From Arthrobacter sp. HY1533 (GTDB lineage Bacteria > Actinomycetota > Actinomycetes > Actinomycetales > Micrococcaceae), in assembly GCF_027568515.1 (NCBI RefSeq), contig NZ_JANKZF010000011.1, positions 42,566 through 106,565 on the forward strand: DNA of 64,000 bases, written 5' to 3'. The notes beneath the pieces are model-generated. The model was not told the origin of the DNA. It worked only from the letters and a program-made list of their open reading frames with translations, and made no database searches. The translations under genes were made by a program, and so were the position numbers. Positions 25,723 to 32,941 of this stretch are shown one piece after another. Positions within the stretch are counted from its first letter, which is position 1; every line of letters begins with the position of its first letter.

Positions 25723-26415
25723 ATGGAGCACCGGACGGTCATGATTGCCTGCGCCCACGGCACGAACAACCCGCAGGGGCAGGAGTGCATCAACCAGCTC
25801 CGGGCCGAGATTGCGCGGCTGCGCCCCGGGCTGGAGGTGCTCGAGGCGTATGTCGACGTCCAGGAACCGGCACTGCCCGGCGTGGTTGCAGCCCTGCCGG
25901 AGGGCGTGCAGGCCGTGGTGGTGCCGCTCCTGCTGACTGTGGGATACCACGTGCAGGTGGACATCGCCGAGGCTGTTGCTTCCCGGCCGCTGACCGCGGC
26001 GGCTGCTCCGTTGGGGCCGGATCCGCGACTGGCAAAGCTGCTCGATGAGCGCCTGGGGGAGCTGCCGGCCGACTGGGGCATTGTCCTGGCCGCGGCAGGC
26101 TCCTCCCGGCCCGAGGCCGCGGAACAGGTCGAGGTGCTTGCCGCGGACCTCGCCGTGCGCCGGCCCCAGCGGATCCTGGCCGCCTACGGTGCCAGTGCCA
26201 CGCCGTCCGTTCCGGAGGCCGTGGCCCAGCTCCGGGCTTCCGGGGTCGCAGGGGTGGCCATTGCCTCCTACCTGCTGGCCCCCGGCTACTTCCACGACCA
26301 GCTCTCGCTTGCCGGTGCCGATTCCGTGGCTGGGCCGCTGCTGCCTGCAACCCTGCTGGCGGAGCTGGCGCTGGAACACTTTGACACCGCCGTGGCCCGG
26401 GGACCCTGGGCCTGA
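25723..26415 (+). CDS. Sirohydrochlorin chelatase (CbiX/SirB-like)
   Basis: A 230-residue protein made of two CbiX-like halves. The first has ACAHGTNNPQGQE (metal-binding His) and VPLLLTVGYHVQVDI (second His); the second half starts VLAAAGSSRP and contains SYLLAPGYFHDQL. It would insert Fe2+ into sirohydrochlorin for siroheme, the cofactor of the sulfite reductase encoded next; CysG in this window makes the substrate. GAAAGGA precedes ATG 25723; an upstream in-frame start is less supported. TAGATT at 25683 may be its -10. Cobalt chelation is possible but no cobalamin genes are nearby. Confidence 0.82.
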   Translation: MEHRTVMIACAHGTNNPQGQECINQLRAEIARLRPGLEVLEAYVDVQEPALPGVVAALPEGVQAVVVPLLLTVGYHVQVDIAEAVASRPLTAAAAPLGPDPRLAKLLDERLGELPADWGIVLAAAGSSRPEAAEQVEVLAADLAVRRPQRILAAYGASATPSVPEAVAQLRASGVAGVAIASYLLAPGYFHDQLSLAGADSVAGPLLPATLLAELALEHFDTAVARGPWA

Positions 26416-26429
26416 GGCGCTTCACCGTG

Positions 26430-26511
26430 AACTTATGCGCAATTGCCCGCCGCAGGCCCGGCGCATAGGCCCCCATGCGCACCGCCAGGCTGCGGGGGCT
26501 GCGCATAAGTT
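26430..26511. repeat. Nested palindromic element after the chelatase gene
   Basis: Outer arms AACTTATGCGCA (26430-26441) and TGCGCATAAGTT (26500-26511) are perfect inverted repeats. Inside, CCGCAG/CTGCGG and a further hairpin GCGCAT-N8-ATGCGC (26461-26480) give four copies of the ATGCGC core. It could terminate the chelatase transcript or be a REP-like mobile palindrome. Confidence 0.7.
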
Positions 26512-26573
26512 TGGGGATCACAGTGTCCTCCTGCCCACCTCAGGAATGCACATTGCGGGGCCAAATGGGCCGT

Positions 26574-26652
26574 GTGACGAAATGTTGCCCAAGGTGAACT
26601 AGCGTTGCAATCTTGGTTGGCCCGGGTGCCTGGCCAACCTACTCTCGATTTA
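26574..26652 (+). promoter_or_regulatory. Sulfite reductase operon promoter: phased GTGA repeats, inverted repeat, leaderless -10
   Basis: GTGA 26574, GTTG 26584, GTGA 26594 and GTTG 26604 are spaced exactly 10 bp. TTGGCC (26617-26622) and TACTCT (26640-26645) form a 17-bp-spaced promoter; the ATG follows six bases later, so the transcript is leaderless. A perfect inverted repeat GGTTGGCC-N9-GGCCAACC (26615-26639) covers the -35 and spacer. The phased repeats are shared with three other sulfur promoters; the inverted repeat is unique here and suggests an added repressor. Confidence 0.6.
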
Positions 26653-28418
26653 TGACACAGACAGCTCTAGCCGGAGCGAACGCCGAGGCACCCACCGCAT
26701 CAGCCGCCCCCGCCGACAAGCCGGCCCGGCCCGTGCGGAGCCGCCCGGCGGCCAAGCCCCACGGCCAGTGGAAGGTTGACGGCACGGCGCCGCTGAACCC
26801 CAATGAGGTCTGGAAACAGGAAGACGGCGGGCTGAGCGTCCGCGAGCGGATTGAGACCATCTACGCCGCCGGTGGCTTCGACAGCATCGAGAAGAACGAC
26901 CTTCACGGCCGTTTCCGCTGGTGGGGGCTGTACACCCAGCGCAAGCAGGGGATCGACGGCGGCAAGACCGCCACCCTGGAACCCCACGAGCTTGAAGACA
27001 AGTACTTCATGCTCCGTGTCCGCATCGACGGCGGTTCCCTGACCACCGATCAGCTGCGCGTCATCGGGCAGATTTCCACCGACTTTGGCCGCGACACGGC
27101 TGACCTCACCGACCGCCAGAACGTGCAGCTGCACTGGGTGCGGGTCGAGGACGTGCCGGAGATCTGGAACCGCCTCGAGGCGGTGGGCCTTTCCACCACC
27201 GAGGCGTGCGGCGACGTGCCCCGCGTCATCCTCGGATCCCCCGTGGCCGGCATTGCCAAGGACGAGATCATCGATCCCACCCCCTTGATCAAGGAGGTCA
27301 GCGAGCGGTTCATCGGCGATCCCGAGCTGGCCAACCTGCCCCGCAAGTTCAAGACCGCCATCACGGGCCACCCGTCCCAGGACGTGGTCCATGAGATCAA
27401 CGACTTCGCCCTGGTGGGCGTCGTCCACCCCGAACTGGGTGCCGGCTACGACCTCTGGGTGGGTGGCGGACTGTCCACCAACCCACGCCTGGCCGAACGC
27501 CTTGGCGTCTTTGTTTCGCCCGAGGTCGCTGCCGAGGTGTGGCTGGGCGTCACCAGCATCTTCCGCGACTACGGCTACCGCCGCATGCGCACCAAGGCCC
27601 GCCTGAAGTTCCTGCTGGCCGACTGGGGCCCGGCAAAGTTCCGCCAAATCCTGGAGGACGAATACCTGGGCCACAAGCTGCCCGACGGCGACGCCGCACC
27701 CAAGCCCACCTCACCCGGCGACCACATTGGCGTCCACGAGCAGAAGGACGGCAAGTTCTTCATTGGCGTCACCCCCACCGTGGGCCGGGTTTCGGGCACC
27801 ATCCTGACTGCCGTGGCCGACGCCCTGGAAGCCCACGGATCCTTCCGCCTGCGCACCACCCCGCACCAGAAGCTCGTCATCCTCGACGTGCCCAAGGAGC
27901 AGGTGGAATCGCTCATCGCCGTGCTGGACGGCCTGGGCCTCTCCGCCCGCCCGTCACTGTTCCGCCGCTCCACCATCGCCTGCACCGGCATCGAGTACTG
28001 CAAGCTGGCCATCGTGAACACCAAGGACACCGCGGCCACGGCCATCGGCGAGCTGGAAACCCGTCTGGCGGACCTCGTTGACACCGGAGTTCTGAACCAG
28101 CCCATTGCCCTGAACATCAATGGCTGCCCCAACTCCTGCGCCCGCATCCAGACTGCGGACATCGGCCTGAAGGGCATGATGCTTCCCACGGACGACGGCG
28201 GCACAGCCCCCGGCTTCCAGGTCCACCTGGGCGGCGGGTTGGCCACCGACAATCGTGTGGAGGCCGGCCTGGGCCGCACCATCCGCGGGCTGAAGGTCAC
28301 CGCCGCCGAGCTGCCCGACTACGTGGAGCGCGTTGTGCGCCAATACGTTGGCGCCCGCACCGACGGAGAAACCTTTGCCGAGTTCGCACACCGAGCCGAT
28401 GAGGAGCTGCTCAAATGA
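26652..28418 (+). CDS. sir: Assimilatory sulfite reductase (ferredoxin)
   Basis: A 588-residue siroheme and [4Fe-4S] reductase that converts sulfite to sulfide with six electrons from ferredoxin. The cluster/siroheme cysteines are C444 and C450 (ACTGIEYCKLA) and C492 and C496 (NGCPNSCARI). DRQNVQLHWV and ARLKFLLADWG are typical of the nitrite/sulfite reductase halves. Although close to nitrite reductases, its operon with cysH, cysD and cysN makes sulfite the likely substrate. The ATG at 26652 is set by a leaderless promoter; its stop overlaps cysH (ATGA). Ferredoxin-NADP reductases at 43231 and 60457 could supply electrons. Confidence 0.9.
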   Translation: MTQTALAGANAEAPTASAAPADKPARPVRSRPAAKPHGQWKVDGTAPLNPNEVWKQEDGGLSVRERIETIYAAGGFDSIEKNDLHGRFRWWGLYTQRKQGIDGGKTATLEPHELEDKYFMLRVRIDGGSLTTDQLRVIGQISTDFGRDTADLTDRQNVQLHWVRVEDVPEIWNRLEAVGLSTTEACGDVPRVILGSPVAGIAKDEIIDPTPLIKEVSERFIGDPELANLPRKFKTAITGHPSQDVVHEINDFALVGVVHPELGAGYDLWVGGGLSTNPRLAERLGVFVSPEVAAEVWLGVTSIFRDYGYRRMRTKARLKFLLADWGPAKFRQILEDEYLGHKLPDGDAAPKPTSPGDHIGVHEQKDGKFFIGVTPTVGRVSGTILTAVADALEAHGSFRLRTTPHQKLVILDVPKEQVESLIAVLDGLGLSARPSLFRRSTIACTGIEYCKLAIVNTKDTAATAIGELETRLADLVDTGVLNQPIALNINGCPNSCARIQTADIGLKGMMLPTDDGGTAPGFQVHLGGGLATDNRVEAGLGRTIRGLKVTAAELPDYVERVVRQYVGARTDGETFAEFAHRADEELLK

Positions 28419-29188
28419 CAACCCGTGTGATTGATCCTGTCGAGACCCCGGTGGTCGAGCTTGTCGAGACCCCTGTCGAGACCCCGGCACTCCGCTCGCA
28501 CGAGGAGCTGAAAGCCATTGCGGCTGCCGGCGCCGCCGAACTGGCATGGGACGCGTCCGCACAGGAAGTCATCGCCTGGGTATCGCGCAACTTCGCAACC
28601 GGTACGGCCGCCGTCGCCTGTTCCATGGCCGACGCCGTGCTGCCGGCCCTGGTTGCCGAGCAGCTGCCCGGCGTGGACGTGCTGTTCCTGGACACGGGCT
28701 ACCACTTCCCGGAAACGTACGCCACGCGCAACGAGGTGGCCGAAAACCTGCGCGTGAACATTGTGGACGTGCTGCCGCTGAACACCGTGGCGGAACAGGA
28801 TTCGCTGCTGGGCAAGAACTTGTTTGCCAGCGACCCCGCCCAGTGCTGTGCGCTGCGGAAGGTCGAACCGCTGAGCCGTTCCCTCTCGGGCTACGAGCTG
28901 TGGTTCACCGGCGTGCGCCGCGACGAGGCCCCCACCCGCACCAACACCCCGCTGGTGGTGTGGGATGAAAAGAACGGCCTGGTCAAGGTCAATCCCGTGG
29001 CCACCTGGACCTACGAGGAGCTCCTGAGCTACTCGGAAGACAACCTTTTGCCCGTGAACCCCCTGCTCAGCCAGGGCTACCCGTCGATTGGCTGCGCACC
29101 CTGCACCAACAAGGTGGCCCCCGGCGCCGACCCCAGGAGCGGCCGCTGGGCCGGAACCTCCAAGACAGAATGCGGACTACACGTATGA
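28415..29188 (+). CDS. cysH: Adenylyl-sulfate (APS) reductase
   Basis: A 257-residue thioredoxin-dependent reductase giving sulfite and AMP. Iron-sulfur ligands C144-C145 (AQCCALRKVEPL) and C227/C230 (IGCAPCTN) mark the [4Fe-4S] APS-type enzyme rather than a PAPS reductase, and the catalytic cysteine is in the C-terminal KTECGLHV. Residues 8-24 (PVETPVVELVETPVETP) are encoded by a palindromic repeat element and form an unusual N-terminal extension before the conserved LRSHEELKAIA start. ATGA overlaps join it to sir and cysD. Confidence 0.92.
   Translation: MTTRVIDPVETPVVELVETPVETPALRSHEELKAIAAAGAAELAWDASAQEVIAWVSRNFATGTAAVACSMADAVLPALVAEQLPGVDVLFLDTGYHFPETYATRNEVAENLRVNIVDVLPLNTVAEQDSLLGKNLFASDPAQCCALRKVEPLSRSLSGYELWFTGVRRDEAPTRTNTPLVVWDEKNGLVKVNPVATWTYEELLSYSEDNLLPVNPLLSQGYPSIGCAPCTNKVAPGADPRSGRWAGTSKTECGLHV
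28437..28485 (+). repeat. Palindromic repeat arm inserted in frame in cysH
   Basis: One full unit (GGTGGTCGAGCTTGTCGAGA plus CC) flanked by two partial units (CCTGTCGAGACC) matches the intergenic palindromes at 12541 and 57748. It encodes residues 8-24 of CysH. Confidence 0.85.
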
Positions 29189-30150
29189 GCACCCAAATTA
29201 CAGACACCCCGGTGGTCGAGCCTGTCGAGACCCTTGTCGAGACCCCGCCCGAGGCGCCCGAGCTGAACTCGCTCGACCTGCTCGAATCCGAGGCCATCCA
29301 CATCATCCGCGAGGTTGTTGCCGAGTTTGAACGCCCGGCACTCTTGTTCTCCGGCGGCAAGGACTCCGTGGTCATGCTGCACCTGGCCACCAAGGCGTTC
29401 TGGCCGGGCAAGGTCCCGTTCCCCGTGCTGCACGTGGACACGGGCCACAACTTCCCCGAGGTCATTGACTTCCGTGACCGCACGGTGGAGCGCCTGGGCC
29501 TGCGGCTGGAGGTGGGCTCCGTGCAGGAGTTCATTGATTCCGGTGAACTGGCCGAGCGTGCCGACGGCACCCGCAACCCGCTGCAGACGGTGCCCCTGCT
29601 GGACGCCATTGCCAGGAACAAGTTCGATGCCGTCTTTGGCGGCGGACGCCGCGACGAGGACAAGGCCCGCGCCAAGGAGCGCATCCTGTCCCTGCGCGAC
29701 GAGTTTGGCCAGTGGGACCCGCGCAACCAGCGCCCCGAGCTGTGGAACCTGTACAACGGCCGCCACACGGTGGGCCAGCATGTGCGGGCGTTCCCCATCA
29801 GCAACTGGACCGAGCTGGACATCTGGCGCTACATCGCCCGGGAAAACATTGAGCTGCCGGGCCTGTACTACGCCCACGACCGCGAGGTCTACGAACGCGA
29901 CGGCATGTGGCGTGCCGTAGGCCCTGTGTCCGAGCCGCGCCCCGATGAGGAAGTTGTCATCAAGCAGGTCCGCTACCGCACCGTGGGCGACATGTCCTGC
30001 ACTGGCGCCGTGGCCTCCGACGCAACAACCGTCCACGACGTAGTGCGCGAAGTTGCCGCCTCCACCCTGACAGAACGTGGCGCCACCCGGGCCGATGACC
30101 GCATCTCCGAGGCAGCCATGGAAGACCGCAAGAAAGACGGCTACTTCTAA
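29185..30150 (+). CDS. cysD: Sulfate adenylyltransferase subunit 2
   Basis: A 321-residue PAPS-reductase-fold ATP sulfurylase subunit making APS from sulfate and ATP with CysN. The PP-loop LLFSGGKDSVVMLHL and HVDTGHNFPEVIDFRD are present, followed by FGGGRRDEDKARAKERILS and SNWTELDIWRYI. The start at 29185 overlaps the cysH stop (ATGA). Residues 8-21 (TPVVEPVETLVETP) come from an inserted palindromic repeat and lie before the conserved LNSLDLLESEAIHIIREV start. The stop overlaps cysN (TAATG). Confidence 0.93.
   Translation: MSTQITDTPVVEPVETLVETPPEAPELNSLDLLESEAIHIIREVVAEFERPALLFSGGKDSVVMLHLATKAFWPGKVPFPVLHVDTGHNFPEVIDFRDRTVERLGLRLEVGSVQEFIDSGELAERADGTRNPLQTVPLLDAIARNKFDAVFGGGRRDEDKARAKERILSLRDEFGQWDPRNQRPELWNLYNGRHTVGQHVRAFPISNWTELDIWRYIARENIELPGLYYAHDREVYERDGMWRAVGPVSEPRPDEEVVIKQVRYRTVGDMSCTGAVASDATTVHDVVREVAASTLTERGATRADDRISEAAMEDRKKDGYF
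29211..29246 (+). repeat. Palindromic repeat arm inserted in frame in cysD
   Basis: GGTGGTCGAGCCTGTCGAGA (plus CC) at 29211-29232 followed by a partial CTTGTCGAGACC. It is in the same reading phase as the copies in cysH and cysN and encodes VVEPVETLVETP. Confidence 0.85.
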
Positions 30151-31547
30151 TGAGCACAATTACTTCATCGCTGGTCGAGCCTGTCGAGACCCCGCTGGCG
30201 CACGCCACGCTGTTCCGCTTTGCCACCGCCGGCTCCGTCGACGACGGCAAGTCCACCCTGGTGGGCCGCCTGCTCCACGACTCCAAGGCCATCCTGGCTG
30301 ACACGCTCGACGCCGTCGCCCGCACCTCAGCGGACCGCGGCTTCGGCGGCGAGAACGGCAGCACGCAGAAGATCGACCTGGCGCTGCTGACCGACGGCCT
30401 GCGCGCCGAGCGGGAGCAGGGCATCACGATTGACGTTGCCTACCGCTACTTCGCCACGGACCGCCGCAGCTTCATCCTGGCCGACTGCCCCGGGCACATC
30501 CAGTACACCAAGAACACGGTGACGGGCGCGTCCACCGCGGACGCCGTTGTCGTGCTCATCGACGCCCGCAAGGGTGTGCTGGAACAGACCCGCCGGCACC
30601 TGTCAGTGCTGCGCCTGCTGCGCGTGCCCAACGTGCTGGTGGCCGTGAACAAGATTGACCTGGTGGACTTCAGCGAGGACGTTTTCCGCGCCATCGAGAC
30701 CGATGTTCAGGCAGTTGCCGCGAGCATTGGCCTCGGCGACGTGGTGGTCATTCCGGTGTCCGCGCTGGAGGGCGACAACGTGGTGGAGCGCTCCGCCCAC
30801 ACCCCCTGGTACACGGGCGCCAGCCTGCTGGACCTGCTCGAGACGCTGCCCACCACTGACGAGCTGGAGCGCGGCCTGGAGCCCTTCCGCTTCCCCGTCC
30901 AGCTGGTGGTCCGCCCGCAGGGTGCGCTTGCGCCCGAGCTGACCCTCGCGGACGACGCCGGTGCCTCCTTCCGCGACTACCGCGCCTATGCCGGCCAGGT
31001 CGCCTCGGGCGGCGTCTCGGTGGGGGAGTCGATCACTGTCCTGCCCTCGGGCCGCACAGCCACAGTGGTGGGCATCGACTTTGCCGGCCGTTCGCTGGAG
31101 CGTGCCGTGGCCCCGCAGTCGGTGTCGCTGCGCCTGAGCGAGGAGATCGACATTGCCCGCGGCGACGTCATCGCCGCCACCGGAACGTTCGGTGAGGTCA
31201 GCCAGGACCTGTACGCGGAGCTGTGCTGGCTGTCCACCAAGCCGCTGCGCGAGGGCGCCAAGGTGCTCATCAAGCACGGCAGCAAGACCGTGCAGGGCCT
31301 GATCCGAGCCGTGTCCGGCAAGCTGGACCTGGAGACCTTCGAGCTGCAGCCGGCCTCCGGACTGGACCTGAACGACATTGGCACGGCCCAGATCCGCCTG
31401 TCCTCGCCGCTGCCCGTGGAGTCCTACGCCCGCCACCGCCGCACCGGCGCGTTCCTGGTGATCGACCCGCAGGACGGCAACACGCTGGCCGCGGGCCTGG
31501 TCAACGACCACCCCGGCGACCACGAGGACGAGCGCTATAGCATCTAG
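30150..31547 (+). CDS. cysN: Sulfate adenylyltransferase subunit 1 (GTPase)
   Basis: A 465-residue EF-Tu-like GTPase that drives APS formation by CysD. G1 is GSVDDGKS (residues 28-35), switch GITIDVAYRYF, G3 DCPGH and G4 NKID. No APS kinase (CysC) domain is fused, consistent with an APS rather than PAPS route. Residues 9-15 (VEPVETP) derive from an inserted palindromic repeat. It is the last gene before a strong terminator. Confidence 0.93.
   Translation: MSTITSSLVEPVETPLAHATLFRFATAGSVDDGKSTLVGRLLHDSKAILADTLDAVARTSADRGFGGENGSTQKIDLALLTDGLRAEREQGITIDVAYRYFATDRRSFILADCPGHIQYTKNTVTGASTADAVVVLIDARKGVLEQTRRHLSVLRLLRVPNVLVAVNKIDLVDFSEDVFRAIETDVQAVAASIGLGDVVVIPVSALEGDNVVERSAHTPWYTGASLLDLLETLPTTDELERGLEPFRFPVQLVVRPQGALAPELTLADDAGASFRDYRAYAGQVASGGVSVGESITVLPSGRTATVVGIDFAGRSLERAVAPQSVSLRLSEEIDIARGDVIAATGTFGEVSQDLYAELCWLSTKPLREGAKVLIKHGSKTVQGLIRAVSGKLDLETFELQPASGLDLNDIGTAQIRLSSPLPVESYARHRRTGAFLVIDPQDGNTLAAGLVNDHPGDHEDERYSI
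30171..30193 (+). repeat. Palindromic repeat arm inserted in frame in cysN
   Basis: CTGGTCGAGCCTGTCGAGAC plus CCC; one arm of the element found at 57748. It encodes LVEPVETP at the CysN N-terminus. Confidence 0.82.
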
Positions 31548-31552
31548 CCCTT

Positions 31553-31577
31553 CGGTGGTCGAGCTTGTCGAGACCTG
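31553..31577 (+). repeat. Palindromic repeat arm after cysN
   Basis: CGGTGGTCGAGCTTGTCGAG followed by ACCTG begins 6 bp after the cysN stop; single arm, immediately before the terminator. Confidence 0.8.
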
Positions 31578-31640
31578 ATCCCGATCCCGCTTTCTGACAC
31601 CGTTATCCCGGTGTCAGAAAGCGGGACCGGGATCATTTTT
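31576..31640 (+). terminator. Strong intrinsic terminator of the cys operon
   Basis: A 26-bp stem with one mismatch (arms 31576-31601 and 31610-31635), 8-nt loop and a T5 run (31636-31640). Confidence 0.92.
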
Positions 31641-31737
31641 CGTGGGGCCTGCCATTGACACCGCCCCCGGGGTTCGGAAGCATGAAAATGTTCAAGCAAG
31701 CACGATCCCGGAACCACCAAACCAGGGAGCCACAGCC

Positions 31738-32196
31738 ATGCCCACCCAAGTTTTCATCAACCTGCCCACGTCCGACCTGGACCGCTCAAAGGCGTTCTTT
31801 GAGGGTGTGGGCTGGCGGATCGAACCGAACTTCACCGACCAGAACGCCGCCTGCGTGGTGGTGGATGAGGGCATCTTCCTGATGATCCTCACCAAGAAGT
31901 TCTACGAGACGTTCACGGACAAGCCCATCGTGGATCCCGCCACGGCCATCCAGGTCCAGACGGCGCTGAGCCGCGACAGCCGCGAGGACGTGGACGCCAT
32001 CATGGAGAAGGCGCTGGCCTCCGGCGGTGCCGAGCCCCGCCCGGCCCAGGAATACGGCTTCATGTACTCCCGCGATTTCGAGGACCCGGACGGGAACTTG
32101 TTCAGCGCCGTGTGGATGGACCCGAAGGCTGCAGAGCAGGGGCCCGAGGCGTTCATGGCGGAGCAGCAGGACGAAGAGGGCCTGGGGCACGCCTGA
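31738..32196 (+). CDS. VOC-family (glyoxalase/bleomycin-resistance-like) protein
   Basis: A 152-residue protein with paired betaalphabetabetabeta modules: MPTQVFINLPTSDLDRSKAF at the N-terminus and FMYSRDFEDPDGNLFSAVWMD at the C-terminus. The length and DPDGN motif fit single-copy VOC proteins that dimerise to bind a metal and small molecules. The ATG at 31738 follows GGGAG; an upstream in-frame start is not supported by a ribosome site. No substrate can be assigned. It stands alone between the cys terminator and the NAD-salvage operon. Confidence 0.78.
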   Translation: MPTQVFINLPTSDLDRSKAFFEGVGWRIEPNFTDQNAACVVVDEGIFLMILTKKFYETFTDKPIVDPATAIQVQTALSRDSREDVDAIMEKALASGGAEPRPAQEYGFMYSRDFEDPDGNLFSAVWMDPKAAEQGPEAFMAEQQDEEGLGHA

Positions 32197-32242
32197 CCTG
32201 GGTCCTTGGGGCCCGCCCGCCATGGGGAACCCCTGTGCTATG

Positions 32243-32265
32243 GTTATTATCAAGTTGATAATAAC
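32243..32265. promoter_or_regulatory. Perfect 23-bp palindrome, NrtR operator candidate
   Basis: The half-site GTTATTATCAA, a central G and its exact reverse complement lie 17 bp before the pnuC start. The AT-rich sequence stands out from its GC-rich surroundings and includes TATTAT, a possible -10. The operon it precedes ends in nrtR, so autoregulation is likely. Confidence 0.75.
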
Positions 32266-32282
32266 TACGCAAAGGGGACACC

Positions 32283-32939
32283 ATGGAAGCGCTCATCGAC
32301 TGGCTCAACGCCACCGCCTTCACCCTGCTGGAGAACCCCGTCACCTGGGTTGAGGTCATTGGCTTCGCCACCGGCGCCGCCTGCGTCTGGGGCGTGGCAC
32401 GGCAGAAGATCTGGAACTGGCCCGTCGGCATCCTGAACAACATTGCGTTCGTGATCCTGTTCCTCGGGGCCGGCCTCTACGGCGAAACGGTTCTCCAACT
32501 CATCTTCGCCGTGATCGCCGTCTACGGCTGGATCAAGTGGAGCCGCGGCGCCAGCGGAACCACCGGCAGCAATGACCTCCCCATCCGCGACGCAAGCCGC
32601 ACCGAGGCAATCGGGGGAGTGGCCGCCGTCGTGCTGGGCACGGCAGCCGTGGCATACCTGCTGCACGCGGGCACGGATTCGGTGGTGCCCATCCCGGATG
32701 CGTTCGTCCTGGCCGCATCGCTCGTGGCCACCTACGCCCAGGCCAGGAAGATCTTCGCGCACTGGTACCTGTGGATCGTCATTGACCTGGTCTCGATCCC
32801 GCTCTACTTCAGCCGCGGCCTGGCCCTGACAGCGATCCTGTACATCGGCTTCCTGGCCCTGTGCGTCTACGGCCTGGTGGGCTGGAACCGCCTCCGCACC
32901 GCCACCAAAACACCAGCACCCGCAACGGCAGGAGTCTAG
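32283..32939 (+). CDS. pnuC: Nicotinamide riboside transporter
   Basis: A 218-residue, about seven-TM transporter that moves nicotinamide riboside by facilitated diffusion, trapped after phosphorylation by the NadR kinase encoded next. Motifs IWNWPVGILNNIAFVILFL and QLIFAVIAVYGWIKWSRG are characteristic of PnuC, as is WIVIDLVSIPLYFSRGLALTA. AAAGGGG precedes the ATG. It is first in pnuC-nadR-nrtR behind a palindromic operator. Confidence 0.92.
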   Translation: MEALIDWLNATAFTLLENPVTWVEVIGFATGAACVWGVARQKIWNWPVGILNNIAFVILFLGAGLYGETVLQLIFAVIAVYGWIKWSRGASGTTGSNDLPIRDASRTEAIGGVAAVVLGTAAVAYLLHAGTDSVVPIPDAFVLAASLVATYAQARKIFAHWYLWIVIDLVSIPLYFSRGLALTAILYIGFLALCVYGLVGWNRLRTATKTPAPATAGV

Positions 32940-32941
32940 CC

